Positions 1-8,702 of a stretch of 34,434 nucleotides of DNA are shown here, piece by piece. This stretch comes from Fibrobacter sp. (lineage in GTDB: Bacteria; Fibrobacterota; Fibrobacteria; Fibrobacterales; Fibrobacteraceae). The first letter of the stretch is position 1, and the number at the start of each line of letters is the position of its first letter. A program made the position numbers and the translations under genes. The notes below the pieces were generated by a model. It was given only the letters and a program-made list of their open reading frames with translations, searched no databases and was not told where the DNA came from. The stretch is from the NCBI GenBank assembly GCA_017615055.1, contig JAGAAW010000057.1, positions 1 to 34,434 of the forward strand. The letters run 5' to 3'.

Positions 1-915
1 AACAAGTGTCGCGACCATGCCCATTTCCGCCATTTCGGAATGGAGCTTTTTGACGACCGGCTGGACTTCTTCTTCGTCCTTGCCCGTCAAGAGCATGAGT
101 GATTTGACCATGTTCGAGAGGTAAGCCTTGCGGTACGTGATGCGCACGCCGTTTGCCATGGCGTAATCAAAGTTCGGCACCGACTGGCCGCCGTGCTGGT
201 CGTTCTGGTTACTCTGAATGGCGATTGCCGCAAGAGCCGCATAGCTGCGGATGTCCTTCGGTTCGCGAAGGTGACCGTGACCCGTATTGAAGCCGTTCTT
301 GAACAACTTAATGAGGTCAATCTGGCAGCAGGTCATGGTGAGGGAATAGAAATCGAGGTCATGGATGTGGATATCGCCATCCAAGTGGGCGCGGCTGTGT
401 TCCGGCTTAAGCATCATCATCGTGTAGAAGTGCTTGGCGGATTCCGAACCGTACTTGAGCATTGTACCCATGGCAGTGTCGCCGTCGATGTTCGCATTTT
501 CACGCTTGAGGTCGGATTCCTTCGCGGAACTGAAAGTGATGTCGCGGAGCGTGTGCATGAGGCGGGTATTCACCTCGCGGATGCGGGTACGCTCGGCACG
601 GTAAAGGATGTAGCTCTTGGCGGTATCGGCGTAGTTGTTGTCGGTAAGCGCCTTTTCGACGGCGTCCTGGATCTCTTCGATGTCCGGCTTGGTCTTGCCT
701 TCGGCCTCGAGGCGGCCCACCGCGTAGGCGGCTACCTTTAGAGCAGTACTGCTCAAAACGTCTTCGTGGCCAAGCAGGTCAATCTGTTCCTGGGATGCCT
801 TAATCTGTTCGTTGAGTTCGCCAGAGGCGCGGAAGGCCTTGATAATGGCGTCAGAAATCTTCTCGATGTTGAACGGCATTTCGCGGCCGTCACGCTTCCT
901 TACTGTAAAAATCAT
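1..915 (-). CDS. nrdD: Anaerobic ribonucleoside-triphosphate reductase NrdD, N-terminal part (runs off the left edge)
   Basis: Class III (oxygen-sensitive, glycyl-radical) ribonucleotide reductase, which reduces NTPs to dNTPs in anaerobes. Only the first 305 codons are in the window and the frame stays open to base 1. The protein starts MIFTVRKRDGREMPFNIEK, a typical ATP-cone (allosteric nucleotide-binding) domain over about residues 1-95. The family motif HLDGDIHIHD falls near residues 177-186 and is followed by the conserved DLDFYSLT stretch. The glycyl-radical C-terminus and any nrdG activase gene lie outside. The ATG at 915 is the longest possible start because a TAG codon lies directly before it; no strong Shine-Dalgarno is visible. 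Two NrdR-like boxes lie 29-71 bp upstream, so repression by NrdR is expected. Large plus-strand reading frames over this stretch are shadows. Confidence 0.95.
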   Translation of the reverse strand, partial: MIFTVRKRDGREMPFNIEKISDAIIKAFRASGELNEQIKASQEQIDLLGHEDVLSSTALKVAAYAVGRLEAEGKTKPDIEEIQDAVEKALTDNNYADTAKSYILYRAERTRIREVNTRLMHTLRDITFSSAKESDLKRENANIDGDTAMGTMLKYGSESAKHFYTMMMLKPEHSRAHLDGDIHIHDLDFYSLTMTCCQIDLIKLFKNGFNTGHGHLREPKDIRSYAALAAIAIQSNQNDQHGGQSVPNFDYAMANGVRITYRKAYLSNMVKSLMLLTGKDEEEVQPVVKKLHSEMAEMGMVATLV

Positions 916-940
916 CTACCAATCCAAAAAGAAGTTCAAC

Positions 941-956
941 ACACTACATCTTGTGC
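941..956 (-). promoter_or_regulatory. NrdR box, start-proximal copy
   Basis: Read on the plus strand the site is ACACTACATCTTGTGC, matching the published NrdR-box consensus (acaCwAtATaTwGtgt) at 13 of 16 positions. Its 12-bp core (944-955) recurs in inverted orientation at 975-986. NrdR is the general repressor of ribonucleotide reductase genes, and this site lies 26 bp upstream of the nrdD start codon. Confidence 0.8.
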
Positions 957-973
957 AAGAGGTCGGACCAGCA

Positions 974-989
974 CCACAAGATGTAGGTA
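974..989 (-). promoter_or_regulatory. NrdR box, start-distal copy
   Basis: The core at 975-986 is the exact reverse complement of the core at 944-955. The centres are 31 bp apart, about three helical turns, which is the usual spacing of paired NrdR boxes and lets NrdR bind both sites on one DNA face. The rest of the intergenic stretch (990-1257) is AT-rich near 1000-1080 and holds only a weak CCCC/GGGG hairpin at about 1190-1203; no gene is seen there. Confidence 0.78.
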
Positions 990-1257
990 ATAAGATAATA
1001 AAAGATTTTGGGAAAAGGGAGATTTTTTTTGATTTTGCAGTAATTTTTTTGTAATAATACGAAAAACTTATCAACAACTTGTGAAATACTTGTCGCCGGA
1101 CCTCGACCGCCAGTCGGGTTTCCGAAAATCCAACTCCCTATGGCACAAACATTTAGCCGTTTCGGGGTTCCCGGGAAGATATTCACACCCCCAAAAAGGG
1201 GCATTTTTCGCCAAAACGGGTTGACAAAATGCCGCAGTTGAGCAGTAGTTTTGGGGG

Positions 1258-2670
1258 CTATTTTATTTCCGCCATGACAGACAGGTATGCCGAAACAGAC
1301 ACGGAATCGGCGATGTTCATCTTGGATTCCGAAGGAGAGCCCGCCATCAGAATGTCGTACGCCGGCGCGGACTTTCCCCTGGCCTTGCGCAAGGAGAAAT
1401 CGTTGGCGCGACCGCCAAGAACGGTCATCCCGAAATCGTCTACGGGCTTGTTGCTTACCGCGACGACCTTGCCCAGGGAACCGCCGAAGCCCTCGGCAAT
1501 CGCCTTGGCGCGTGCCATCGCCTTCTTGCCGGCAATGTTTACCACCTGCACCCGGAGCGAATCCTCGTTCTTCAGGACAGGCTTGGCATTATGCACGTTA
1601 ACGTTTTCAAGGCCCACGATCCCATCCAGGAACGCCCCGGCGGCATCCTTGGACGTAAAGTTGACCGTAATCCTCTGGGTTGCCCTGAAGGCTTTCTTTG
1701 GGGATTCATTGCCGTAAAACTCATACTTCTGCTTTTTGCGTAGCGTCATGGACTGCGCTTCTATCTCCGATTCGGCAATGCCCAGGTCTCTTGCCATCTG
1801 CACTACATCGCCCCGGCGTGCGCCCATCTCCTTAAAGAGCGCTTCCTTGTCGGCGCCATCAAACATAATATTCGCGGTCACGACAAACTTGTCTGCAAGG
1901 AACTTCTTGTTTTCAATCTGGGAAACCTGAACATACGACTTCCCGCTATTTTCCACACCATCCAGGGAAAGCGTCGCAGAGACCGACGCAGAAACTTCCA
2001 CGGAATCCGAGGAACTCAACTTTTCCACATCCGAAGAGCCATCCACGGATATCACCTTCTCGACCTTCGCGCCAACACTCTGCGCATTCTCTTCGGCCAA
2101 GCGGGAAGCCTTCTTGCAGGCACTCTTGATAACGTCAACTTCCAAGGCTTCGGCATTCTTCAATCGCGACTGCGTGGATACGTTATCGACAAACGCAAAA
2201 CCGGTCAAGTCGAATTCTAGGGAATCGGATTCCTGCTTGCTATGCGAAACCACCTTTACCATCTGCGAGGCCGCATAACCCAAGAAGTATCTCTTGCCCT
2301 TCGCATAATCCCAATCCTTATCCAGCGAGGTACTGAGAAGTTCATACTCCTGCGGGCCTACGGAATGTTTCTGCAGCAAGGCGAGAATCTTTTCGCGGCT
2401 CTCGTTCAGGCGCTTGTAGGCGACATCCTTGCTCTTGTCCCTCAGAACTATCTTGAAACTGGTGACGTACTCGTCGGCGAGGAAATTCTTCGTCTCCTCG
2501 CTCGAAACCGTCACGCCACCAGAGGGCAGGGCATCCCGTTCCGAAGCCGGTTCCAAGGCAAGTGCTTTCGGTTGCACAGCAGCACCGGAGTCACGTCCGA
2601 TGCTCAACGAAAGTACTAGGCATACAAATGCCAAGACGATGATGACGATGTATGATACTTTGTTCTGCAT
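1258..2670 (-). CDS. SIMPL (DUF541, YggE-like) domain protein with two tandem domains
   Basis: 470-aa protein with one N-terminal membrane segment or uncleaved signal (about residues 5-24, YIVIIVLAFVCLVLSLSIG), so it is probably anchored to the inner membrane facing the periplasm. Two SIMPL/DUF541 repeats follow, about residues 55-235 and 255-470. Each begins with a similar phrase (ETKNFLADEYV.. and ENKKFLADKFV..) and ends with alternating Ser/Val strands (SVEVSASVSA, SVSVSAYLSV). SIMPL proteins form oligomeric periplasmic or outer-membrane assemblies; their biochemical role is poorly defined, so no specific function is claimed. The start is the ATG at 2670 because GGAGG sits 5 nt upstream; an in-frame start at 2742 would place the first residues inside the preceding gene's terminator. 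Probably transcribed alone. Confidence 0.85.
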   Translation of the reverse strand: MQNKVSYIVIIVLAFVCLVLSLSIGRDSGAAVQPKALALEPASERDALPSGGVTVSSEETKNFLADEYVTSFKIVLRDKSKDVAYKRLNESREKILALLQKHSVGPQEYELLSTSLDKDWDYAKGKRYFLGYAASQMVKVVSHSKQESDSLEFDLTGFAFVDNVSTQSRLKNAEALEVDVIKSACKKASRLAEENAQSVGAKVEKVISVDGSSDVEKLSSSDSVEVSASVSATLSLDGVENSGKSYVQVSQIENKKFLADKFVVTANIMFDGADKEALFKEMGARRGDVVQMARDLGIAESEIEAQSMTLRKKQKYEFYGNESPKKAFRATQRITVNFTSKDAAGAFLDGIVGLENVNVHNAKPVLKNEDSLRVQVVNIAGKKAMARAKAIAEGFGGSLGKVVAVSNKPVDDFGMTVLGGRANDFSLRKARGKSAPAYDILMAGSPSESKMNIADSVSVSAYLSVMAEIK

Positions 2671-2705
2671 AGGAACCTCCATCTTGTAATTCATTTTCAA
2701 TCTAC

Positions 2706-2739
2706 ACAAAAAAGAATCCCGAAAGCAACGACTTTCGGG
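2706..2739 (-). terminator. Rho-independent terminator of the lptF-to-symporter operon
   Basis: Perfect 8-bp stem CCCGAAAG/CTTTCGGG (2718-2725 and 2732-2739) with a 6-nt loop. On the minus strand it is followed by ATTCTTTTTTG. It lies 48 bp after the symporter stop and before the SIMPL gene's Shine-Dalgarno, so it separates the two units. Confidence 0.85.
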
Positions 2740-2786
2740 CAAAAAGAATTTTACTGAATTTTTTAGTCCAATCTAGAATATGGATT

Positions 2787-4259
2787 CTATTTCTTCGCGA
2801 ACGGGAGCACAGCGAACTTCAGCACGACAGCGACAAGCACGGTGGTCGTCATGCTGATGAACGGCATCCAGGGCCAGCTGAATATGCCGTCGAGTACCGC
2901 GGGCACGCCAAATGCGGGGATGCCCTGGATAAGCACGAGGCTCCCCATGCCGCAAACCACGGAGGCGATTACCTGCCAACTCTTGAGGCCTTTCACAAAG
3001 AAGGCGAGCAGGAACATGCCGAGAAGAGGACCGGTAAAGAGGCCGGTAAAGAAGAGCGCGTTCTTGAGGAGGCTCCCCTGCTGTGTGGCGGCGAACAGCG
3101 CGAAGAACACGCCGAGCACGCCCCACACGGCCGTCCATATCTTGGCACGCTTGAGGCCACCCATGCCCTTCGATTCTTCCCAGCCCAGGAAGTCGTGTTC
3201 CGAGGTATTGCTGAGGGAATTGATGGCTCCCGAGAGGCTACTCATGGCAGCCGCACAGATGGCGGCGACAATCAGGCCGGTCACGCCTACGGGGAGGCCG
3301 TTCACGATAAAGTAGGGGAACACGTCGTTCTGGCCAATACCCTCGGGGAGCGCTGCCACATGCGCCTTCTGGTAATAAACGTAGAGTGCAGCACCCACCC
3401 AGTAGAAGAGGATGGAAACAAAGCAGCCGAGCACCATCGAGAGCACGCTCGAGCGGTTCGCCGCCTTCACGTCCTTGCAGCTCAGATAACGTTGTACAAA
3501 CTGCTGGTCACAACCGCGAATTGCAATCTCAAGAATGGCATACGCGAAGCCCGCAGAGATAAGCGTGCGCGCATTGGAAACATCCATCGAGGCATCCCAC
3601 CACTTGGTCTTGCCGGCCTCGCTCGCCATGGCCGCCATCTCGCCGAAACCGCCCACGGCATTCGAGATAAGCACGAGCACCAGCACGCCGCCACCGAAGA
3701 ACACGCAGAACTGCATCACGTCGGTCCAGATGACCGCCTTGATACCGCCAAACCACGTGTAGAAAATCGCAACCGCGGCAGACACGACGATAGCCACCTT
3801 CAGGTCTACGTGCAGAATCTGTGCGAGCACGAGCGAGGGCGCATAGAGCAATATGCCCGTACGCAGCAGCAAATGCAAGCTGTAGAAAACGGCGGCAAGC
3901 CTGCGCACCGTCTTGGAACCGAAACGCACCTCGAAAAGTTCATACGCGCTGTTAATGCCCGAACTGCGGAACTTCGGGATAAACACAAATCCCACAACAA
4001 CGATACTCAGGAGCGCACCAATCTGGAACATGAGGAACGTCATGTTGTCGCCGTACACGTCGGCAGGCGCGCCGAGGAATGTCGTCGCGCTCACGGATGT
4101 GGCGATAAGGCTGATACCCACGGCGACCCACGGGATGGAGCCGCCACCGAACATGTATTCCTTGAGGTTCTTGTTGCCGCGGGAAACCCAGAGGCCGATA
4201 AACAGGGAAAGCAGCAGGTATGCCGCGAGGACAATCCAGTCAAGAATGGTAAACACCAT
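2787..4259 (-). CDS. Sodium:solute symporter (SSS family)
   Basis: 490-aa polytopic inner-membrane protein with about 13 hydrophobic helices. It carries SSS-family hallmarks: an N-terminal helix followed by the KNLKEYMFGGGSIPWVAVG stretch, SATTFLGAPADVYG (sodium-site region), YTWFGGIKAVIWTDVMQ, and GCDQQFVQRYLSCKD. It should import a small solute with Na+; the substrate cannot be read from sequence. Its ATG overlaps the stop of the cyclase gene as TAATG, with GGAG 4 nt upstream, so translation is probably coupled. Last gene of the lptF-lptG-cyclase-symporter unit, followed by a strong terminator at 2706-2739. Confidence 0.88.
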   Translation of the reverse strand: MVFTILDWIVLAAYLLLSLFIGLWVSRGNKNLKEYMFGGGSIPWVAVGISLIATSVSATTFLGAPADVYGDNMTFLMFQIGALLSIVVVGFVFIPKFRSSGINSAYELFEVRFGSKTVRRLAAVFYSLHLLLRTGILLYAPSLVLAQILHVDLKVAIVVSAAVAIFYTWFGGIKAVIWTDVMQFCVFFGGGVLVLVLISNAVGGFGEMAAMASEAGKTKWWDASMDVSNARTLISAGFAYAILEIAIRGCDQQFVQRYLSCKDVKAANRSSVLSMVLGCFVSILFYWVGAALYVYYQKAHVAALPEGIGQNDVFPYFIVNGLPVGVTGLIVAAICAAAMSSLSGAINSLSNTSEHDFLGWEESKGMGGLKRAKIWTAVWGVLGVFFALFAATQQGSLLKNALFFTGLFTGPLLGMFLLAFFVKGLKSWQVIASVVCGMGSLVLIQGIPAFGVPAVLDGIFSWPWMPFISMTTTVLVAVVLKFAVLPFAKK

Positions 4260-6109
4260 TAAACTCCTTGTTCAACGGCAACGTGCTCGGCAGTACGGTC
4301 GGTGTACTGGATGACCTGGTTACGGCCACCTTCCTTCGCCTTGTAGAGCGCCTGGTCAGCGTAGTTCACCGCCTTCTTCATGTCGTGGAAGTCTGGCGTC
4401 ACGAGGAAGGCACCGATACTCACTGTCACACGGAGAGGATCCTGCTGGTGCACGTCGAACTCGAGCTTCATTACCGCATGACGGATACGTTCGGCAGTCT
4501 CGATCATCCCCTCGGGAGTCGTATCGACAAGGCCAACGACAAACTCCTCGCCACCATAACGGGCGACCACGTCGATTTCCTTGCGGATTTCGCCACTGAT
4601 GGCACCCGCGATTCCCTTGATGACCACGTCGCCAATGGGGTGGCCGTAGGTATCGTTCACGTTCTTGAAGTGGTCGATATCCATCATGAGCACGCCAATA
4701 TTGTACTTCTGGCGGTCGGCACGAATCTTCTCGGTACGCAGGTTCTCGTGGAGCGTACGGTGGTTGATAAGCCCGGTAAGGCCGTCGCGCGTCGCCAAAT
4801 CCTTGTCGCGTTCCACCTGGCAGGCACGCGCATACGCAAAGCCCGCGACACCCGCGAACGCCTTGAGCAGGTTCATCTCGTGCTCGGAATAGCGGTCGCT
4901 CCGGCGGCTTTCGAGGCAGATGGCGAGTTCCGCCTGTTCTGCGTTCGCGTCGGAAGGCACCGGCATCACGAACAGTTGGCGGATATCCATGTTCTTCTTT
5001 TCCTGGCTGTCGATACGCGGGATGTACGCATTGAACGCCGACTGGTTGAACGTGCGTTCCACCGGACGGTTGTGGTACAGCGCGAGGATCGCAAGGCCCT
5101 TGTCGGAAAGCGTAAACGTCTTGTTCTCGAACTGATCGGCATCGATACCGAAGCAGCTCACCACGCGGCCCGTACGTTCCTGATGCAGGTTGTAGTCGTT
5201 CTGGCGGTCGAGGGCAAGGATCATCATGCGGTCGAAGGGAATGTTGCCCTTCACGTACTCGGAAATCTGGCGGTAGATTTCCTTCACCGACATGTTCTTG
5301 AAGAACTGGTGCTGGTAGTGGTACAGCACGCTGAACTGCTGCTGCTCGATGTAGTTCTTCGCCGAGACAAAGCTCTTGAAGTACAGCGTATAGAGCGTGC
5401 TCGCGATGTAGGTAAGCGCCTGTGCCGTATGCTGGTTAAATGCGGACGGGTAGAGCGAATCCATCACAACTGCACCCACGCGGTTCTTGCCGCGGTCAAG
5501 CATCGGGACTGCAACTACGGACTTGATCATCGGGTTATCGATGTAGTAAAGCAGCGGCTTGCCGCCCGGCAGGTCCCCTTCCAGGAGGCGGTTCACGTCA
5601 GGGCGGAAAAGTTGGCTGATGAGGCCCGTGTTCTCGGTAATCTTCACGTCGGTCGCAATCTTCGCCTCGGGATTCGAGCAGGCATACGCGCGGATCCCCC
5701 ACTCCTTCATGGAATTGAGGGGCGAGAACACCACGAGGGAATGTACATTCGGGACAATGCGCTTGAGGCCCTCGAGCATATCGCCAAAGGCCTTCTTCAC
5801 GTCGGCATCGGCGCGCGCCCACACCTGGTTTACACGGAGGGTCGAACCGGGTTCGTTATAGTCCGCATCGGAATCGCCGAAGGAATTCTTGAGTTCGGGC
5901 GTGACGGCAGGGGTTATCCCCGTAGCGCGCACCGCACTGCCCACCACAGGGAGCGTCGCGGTCTTTCCGCCAGGGACGCGCGGCAAGTTCATATAACCGA
6001 GAGCCGCGGCGACACCCGCAAAGGGGATAAGGAACAGGAACATCCCCCCCTGGAGCGAAAGACCCAGGAGGAAGCCTGCAACAACGAACAAGATTATCGA
6101 CATCTGCAT
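4259..6109 (-). CDS. Membrane-anchored GAF-GGDEF diguanylate cyclase
   Basis: 616-aa signalling protein. Two short N-terminal hydrophobic segments (about residues 4-40) anchor it; two GAF-like sensory regions follow (about 85-240 and 265-430), then a GGDEF domain (about 445-605) with the active motif GGEEF at residues 519-523. It should make cyclic di-GMP from two GTP. The inhibitory-site position, RxxD five residues before GGEEF, reads KEID, so the arginine is replaced and product inhibition may be weakened. GAF ligands are not predictable. It starts 15 bp after lptG, with GAGG 5 nt before the ATG, and overlaps the symporter gene by one base. Placement between LPS transport and a symporter suggests co-transcription, not proven functional coupling. 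Confidence 0.92.
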   Translation of the reverse strand: MQMSIILFVVAGFLLGLSLQGGMFLFLIPFAGVAAALGYMNLPRVPGGKTATLPVVGSAVRATGITPAVTPELKNSFGDSDADYNEPGSTLRVNQVWARADADVKKAFGDMLEGLKRIVPNVHSLVVFSPLNSMKEWGIRAYACSNPEAKIATDVKITENTGLISQLFRPDVNRLLEGDLPGGKPLLYYIDNPMIKSVVAVPMLDRGKNRVGAVVMDSLYPSAFNQHTAQALTYIASTLYTLYFKSFVSAKNYIEQQQFSVLYHYQHQFFKNMSVKEIYRQISEYVKGNIPFDRMMILALDRQNDYNLHQERTGRVVSCFGIDADQFENKTFTLSDKGLAILALYHNRPVERTFNQSAFNAYIPRIDSQEKKNMDIRQLFVMPVPSDANAEQAELAICLESRRSDRYSEHEMNLLKAFAGVAGFAYARACQVERDKDLATRDGLTGLINHRTLHENLRTEKIRADRQKYNIGVLMMDIDHFKNVNDTYGHPIGDVVIKGIAGAISGEIRKEIDVVARYGGEEFVVGLVDTTPEGMIETAERIRHAVMKLEFDVHQQDPLRVTVSIGAFLVTPDFHDMKKAVNYADQALYKAKEGGRNQVIQYTDRTAEHVAVEQGV

Positions 6110-6124
6110 TGCGTCCTCTGAAAC

Positions 6125-7240
6125 TTACAGCCGGAATGAACGGTAGAGCATGGAGCAGGCGACACCCGCATACAGGAAATGGCTAATCCAAGCCGCCAGG
6201 AAAGGCGACAGGGCCCCATTTTCACCCATCTTCAATCCGATTCTTTCTAGAATATAATAACTAAAAACGAGCAACAGGCCAACACCGAACTTCTGGGAAA
6301 GCCCTCCAGAACGGCTATATCGGTGGCAGAGGGCCGCCCCGATAAGGAGCACGATCAGGTTCATCCAGTGTGCGGAACGCTTGAAGTGAAGCGAAGTCTC
6401 CATGGCACGCGTATCCTCGCCGGAGCGCTTGAGCACCTCGATACGTTCCATCACCATCTTCGAGTCCATCTCGTCGGAAACCTGGCGCTCGTTGATGAGG
6501 TCCTCGGGCCGGGTGAATACCTTCCCGAGCATCTTTTCCTTGTGGAGCGTCAGCACCGTCACCGAGCCGTCCTTGTTGAACACGCGCTTCATGCCGCGCT
6601 CGAACACCCAGCACGGTTCCTCGCGCAGGGAATCGGGCTTCGTGGTATCGGGTTCAAGCCAGCGCACTGTCTTCGCATCGTAGCGTTCCACGAGCCTCCC
6701 CTGCTCGCGCAGGAGCAGTACAACATCGCGGCCCATCTTCGCCTTGCCCGAATAGAACTTGAAGAACCAGCTCGCCTTCTCGCTGTCGATAAACGTGAAA
6801 TCGTTCTTTTCCTTGATGCGCGGGTTCTTCTTCTTTTGCGCGTTCGTCTCCATGATCTCAAGGCGCTTGTGGTTCGCATCGGGCAGCCAATGCTCGCTCA
6901 TCTCGTACGAGCCTATCGAGGCAAGCACACCCAAAAAGAATATCGGGAACAGCGTCTTGAGCGGGCTCTGGCCCGAACTCTGCATGGCGCTCATTTCCAG
7001 ATGGCGGGACATGTTGCCCACCGAGGCGAGTACCGCAATAAACATGGATACCGGCGTGATGAGGTACAGCATGTACGGCAGGTAGCACAAGTAGTAGTCG
7101 ATAGCGTCCTTCGTGTCGCGGGCAAGCCAAGTCTTGATGTTGCCCACAAAGTCAATCACGGCGAACATGAAGATGGCGCCGATGGTCACGATGAGGAACA
7201 TCTTGAGGAAATTCCAGACTAGATACCTTGAGAACTTCAT
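6125..7240 (-). CDS. lptG: LPS export permease, LptG-like (YjgP/YjgQ family)
   Basis: 371-aa inner-membrane protein with the LptF/LptG arrangement: N-terminal helices (MKFSRYLVWNFLKMFLIVTIGAIFMF.. and YMLYLITPVSMFIAVLASVG), a periplasmic beta-jellyroll-like middle (about residues 130-270), and C-terminal helices (WMNLIVLLIGAALCH onward). LptF and LptG form the membrane part of the LptB2FG ABC transporter that extracts lipopolysaccharide from the inner membrane. Its ATG overlaps the stop of the upstream lptF-like gene (ATGA), a usual arrangement for this pair. Assignment of G rather than F rests on gene order and length and is less certain than the family call. The ATPase gene lptB is not in the window. 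Confidence 0.88.
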   Translation of the reverse strand: MKFSRYLVWNFLKMFLIVTIGAIFMFAVIDFVGNIKTWLARDTKDAIDYYLCYLPYMLYLITPVSMFIAVLASVGNMSRHLEMSAMQSSGQSPLKTLFPIFFLGVLASIGSYEMSEHWLPDANHKRLEIMETNAQKKKNPRIKEKNDFTFIDSEKASWFFKFYSGKAKMGRDVVLLLREQGRLVERYDAKTVRWLEPDTTKPDSLREEPCWVFERGMKRVFNKDGSVTVLTLHKEKMLGKVFTRPEDLINERQVSDEMDSKMVMERIEVLKRSGEDTRAMETSLHFKRSAHWMNLIVLLIGAALCHRYSRSGGLSQKFGVGLLLVFSYYILERIGLKMGENGALSPFLAAWISHFLYAGVACSMLYRSFRL

Positions 7241-8637
7241 GCGCGGCCCTTCCCTATGGAACGGAACTTGCGGCCCGCAGCCCGCATAAACCTGAAGAAC
7301 TTGGAATCGCCGGTAAAGCGGTCACGCACCATCGCCACCGTGATGAATATGCCAAACACGCCGATGATGATGTTCGATGCCCACATGGCAAGTTCCGGCG
7401 AGATGATAAGGCGGTCGGCCAGGTTCTCGCCGCCGATAAGGCAAATCCAGTAAATCACGAAAAACGCGAGACTGTAGATAATGCCCGTACCGATACCGCC
7501 CTTGCGGGCCATGATACCGAGGGGGGCGCCGATAAGCACGAAAATAAGGCAGGCAAATGATGTACTGAACTTCTTGTGGATTTCCACCATGTACTGCGCG
7601 GCACGCTTCTGTTCGGCCTCCATACGACCCCACAGCCTCTCCGTATTGCGCAGCGAGGAAATCTCCTGCATGCGGAGTCGCTGCAGGGACTTGCGCCTCT
7701 GGATAGAATCGGGGAACTGTGCGCCCTTCGCATCCTTGGGCACGATGCTATCGCCCTTCACGTAGTCGCGGGTCGCGACGAGGGTCGGCAGGCGCTTTTC
7801 GAAGGCCACCTGCGATACGGTATCGTACTTCGCGCGGGCCTCGTTCACCACGTCCATCATCATCTCGACGGGCATCTCGCGGTCGCTGCGGTAACTGCGG
7901 CTCCTGCGTTCCAGGCGGTCATCCACGTTCTGCAAGGCAAGGTCCTGCGAGAAGAACCGGATACGGAAATAGTTCTCGGGCTTGTCCGGGTCCACCGTAT
8001 GCGTCTCGCCACTGCGGAGCCTGAACATGAGGGTCGCACCGTTATCCACGTAGTCGAGCGTAGCACTATCGGCATACACAATCCTCGGCGCACCCTTCTT
8101 TTCCATCTCGTAGACCTGGATGCCGTAAAGCACGCCCGATACCGGGTCAATGCGGTTCACCCACAGGTGTACGTCCGGGAACTGCGTGATCAGGCGCCCC
8201 GCGTCGATAAACACGTGCGGCTTTTTGCGCGAGACGGCATTCATGAGTTCCACGGAACGGTGGTTCGCCTCGGGCAGCACCCAGTTGTTGAATAGCACCA
8301 TGAGCACCACGAGGAGCGACGCCACCAGCATCACGGGGCGCATGAGCGACAAGGGAGAAACACCCGCCGCCTTGACCGCGGTAATCTCGTGGTCACCCGA
8401 AAGACGCCCGAAAGCCATGAGGCAGGCAACCAGCACCGCCATCGGTATCGAGAGCGAAAGCATCCATGCGAGGTTCAGCGCAAATATCTCGAGCACCGTC
8501 GATGCGGGCAGGCCCTTCGACAGCACGTTATCAAGAATTTTTACAAGAAAATCGACAACGAACAAAAACGTTATGCCAAAAAGCGCCGCCAGGAACGGAC
8601 CAATAAGCTCTTTCAACACATAACGGACTAGAATCAT
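7237..8637 (-). CDS. lptF: LPS export permease, LptF-like (YjgP/YjgQ family)
   Basis: 466-aa YjgP/YjgQ permease, longer than its partner because of an extended periplasmic/coiled insert (about residues 150-340, including the charged stretch around SIQRRKSLQRLRMQEI). The N-terminal membrane helices contain MAVLVACLMAFGRLSGDHE followed by AVKAAGVSPLSLMRPV, the typical cytoplasmic coupling region. The C-terminal helices begin near ACLIFVLIGAPLGIMARKGG, a highly characteristic LptF/G motif. With the overlapping lptG it forms the LPS-extracting transmembrane core. AAGGA a few bases before the ATG gives a good ribosome site. First gene of the four-gene minus operon; it shares a short (65 bp) divergent upstream region with bamD. 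Confidence 0.9.
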   Translation of the reverse strand: MILVRYVLKELIGPFLAALFGITFLFVVDFLVKILDNVLSKGLPASTVLEIFALNLAWMLSLSIPMAVLVACLMAFGRLSGDHEITAVKAAGVSPLSLMRPVMLVASLLVVLMVLFNNWVLPEANHRSVELMNAVSRKKPHVFIDAGRLITQFPDVHLWVNRIDPVSGVLYGIQVYEMEKKGAPRIVYADSATLDYVDNGATLMFRLRSGETHTVDPDKPENYFRIRFFSQDLALQNVDDRLERRSRSYRSDREMPVEMMMDVVNEARAKYDTVSQVAFEKRLPTLVATRDYVKGDSIVPKDAKGAQFPDSIQRRKSLQRLRMQEISSLRNTERLWGRMEAEQKRAAQYMVEIHKKFSTSFACLIFVLIGAPLGIMARKGGIGTGIIYSLAFFVIYWICLIGGENLADRLIISPELAMWASNIIIGVFGIFITVAMVRDRFTGDSKFFRFMRAAGRKFRSIGKGRA

Positions 8638-8702
8638 TTTTCCTTACGAACGATTTTTTCTACTTTAACGGTGAAAAGTTAGAATTAACCGAAGAAAAAA
8701 AA

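Noticed and set aside
193-741. 182-aa plus-strand open frame
   Set aside because: Antisense shadow of nrdD, whose minus-strand frame has clear family motifs and runs to the window edge.
1068-1076. TTATCAACA, one mismatch from a DnaA box
   Set aside because: A single isolated near-match in AT-rich DNA; no cluster and no origin features.
1190-1203. CCCC/GGGG hairpin as terminator of the SIMPL gene
   Set aside because: Only four pairs and no T-run on the minus strand.
944-1204. 86-aa minus-strand open frame upstream of nrdD
   Set aside because: Covers the NrdR boxes, has no ribosome site and no recognisable protein pattern.
4268-6121. 617-aa plus-strand open frame
   Set aside because: Shadow of the GAF-GGDEF gene; His/Val/Arg-rich composition typical of antisense frames in GC-rich DNA.
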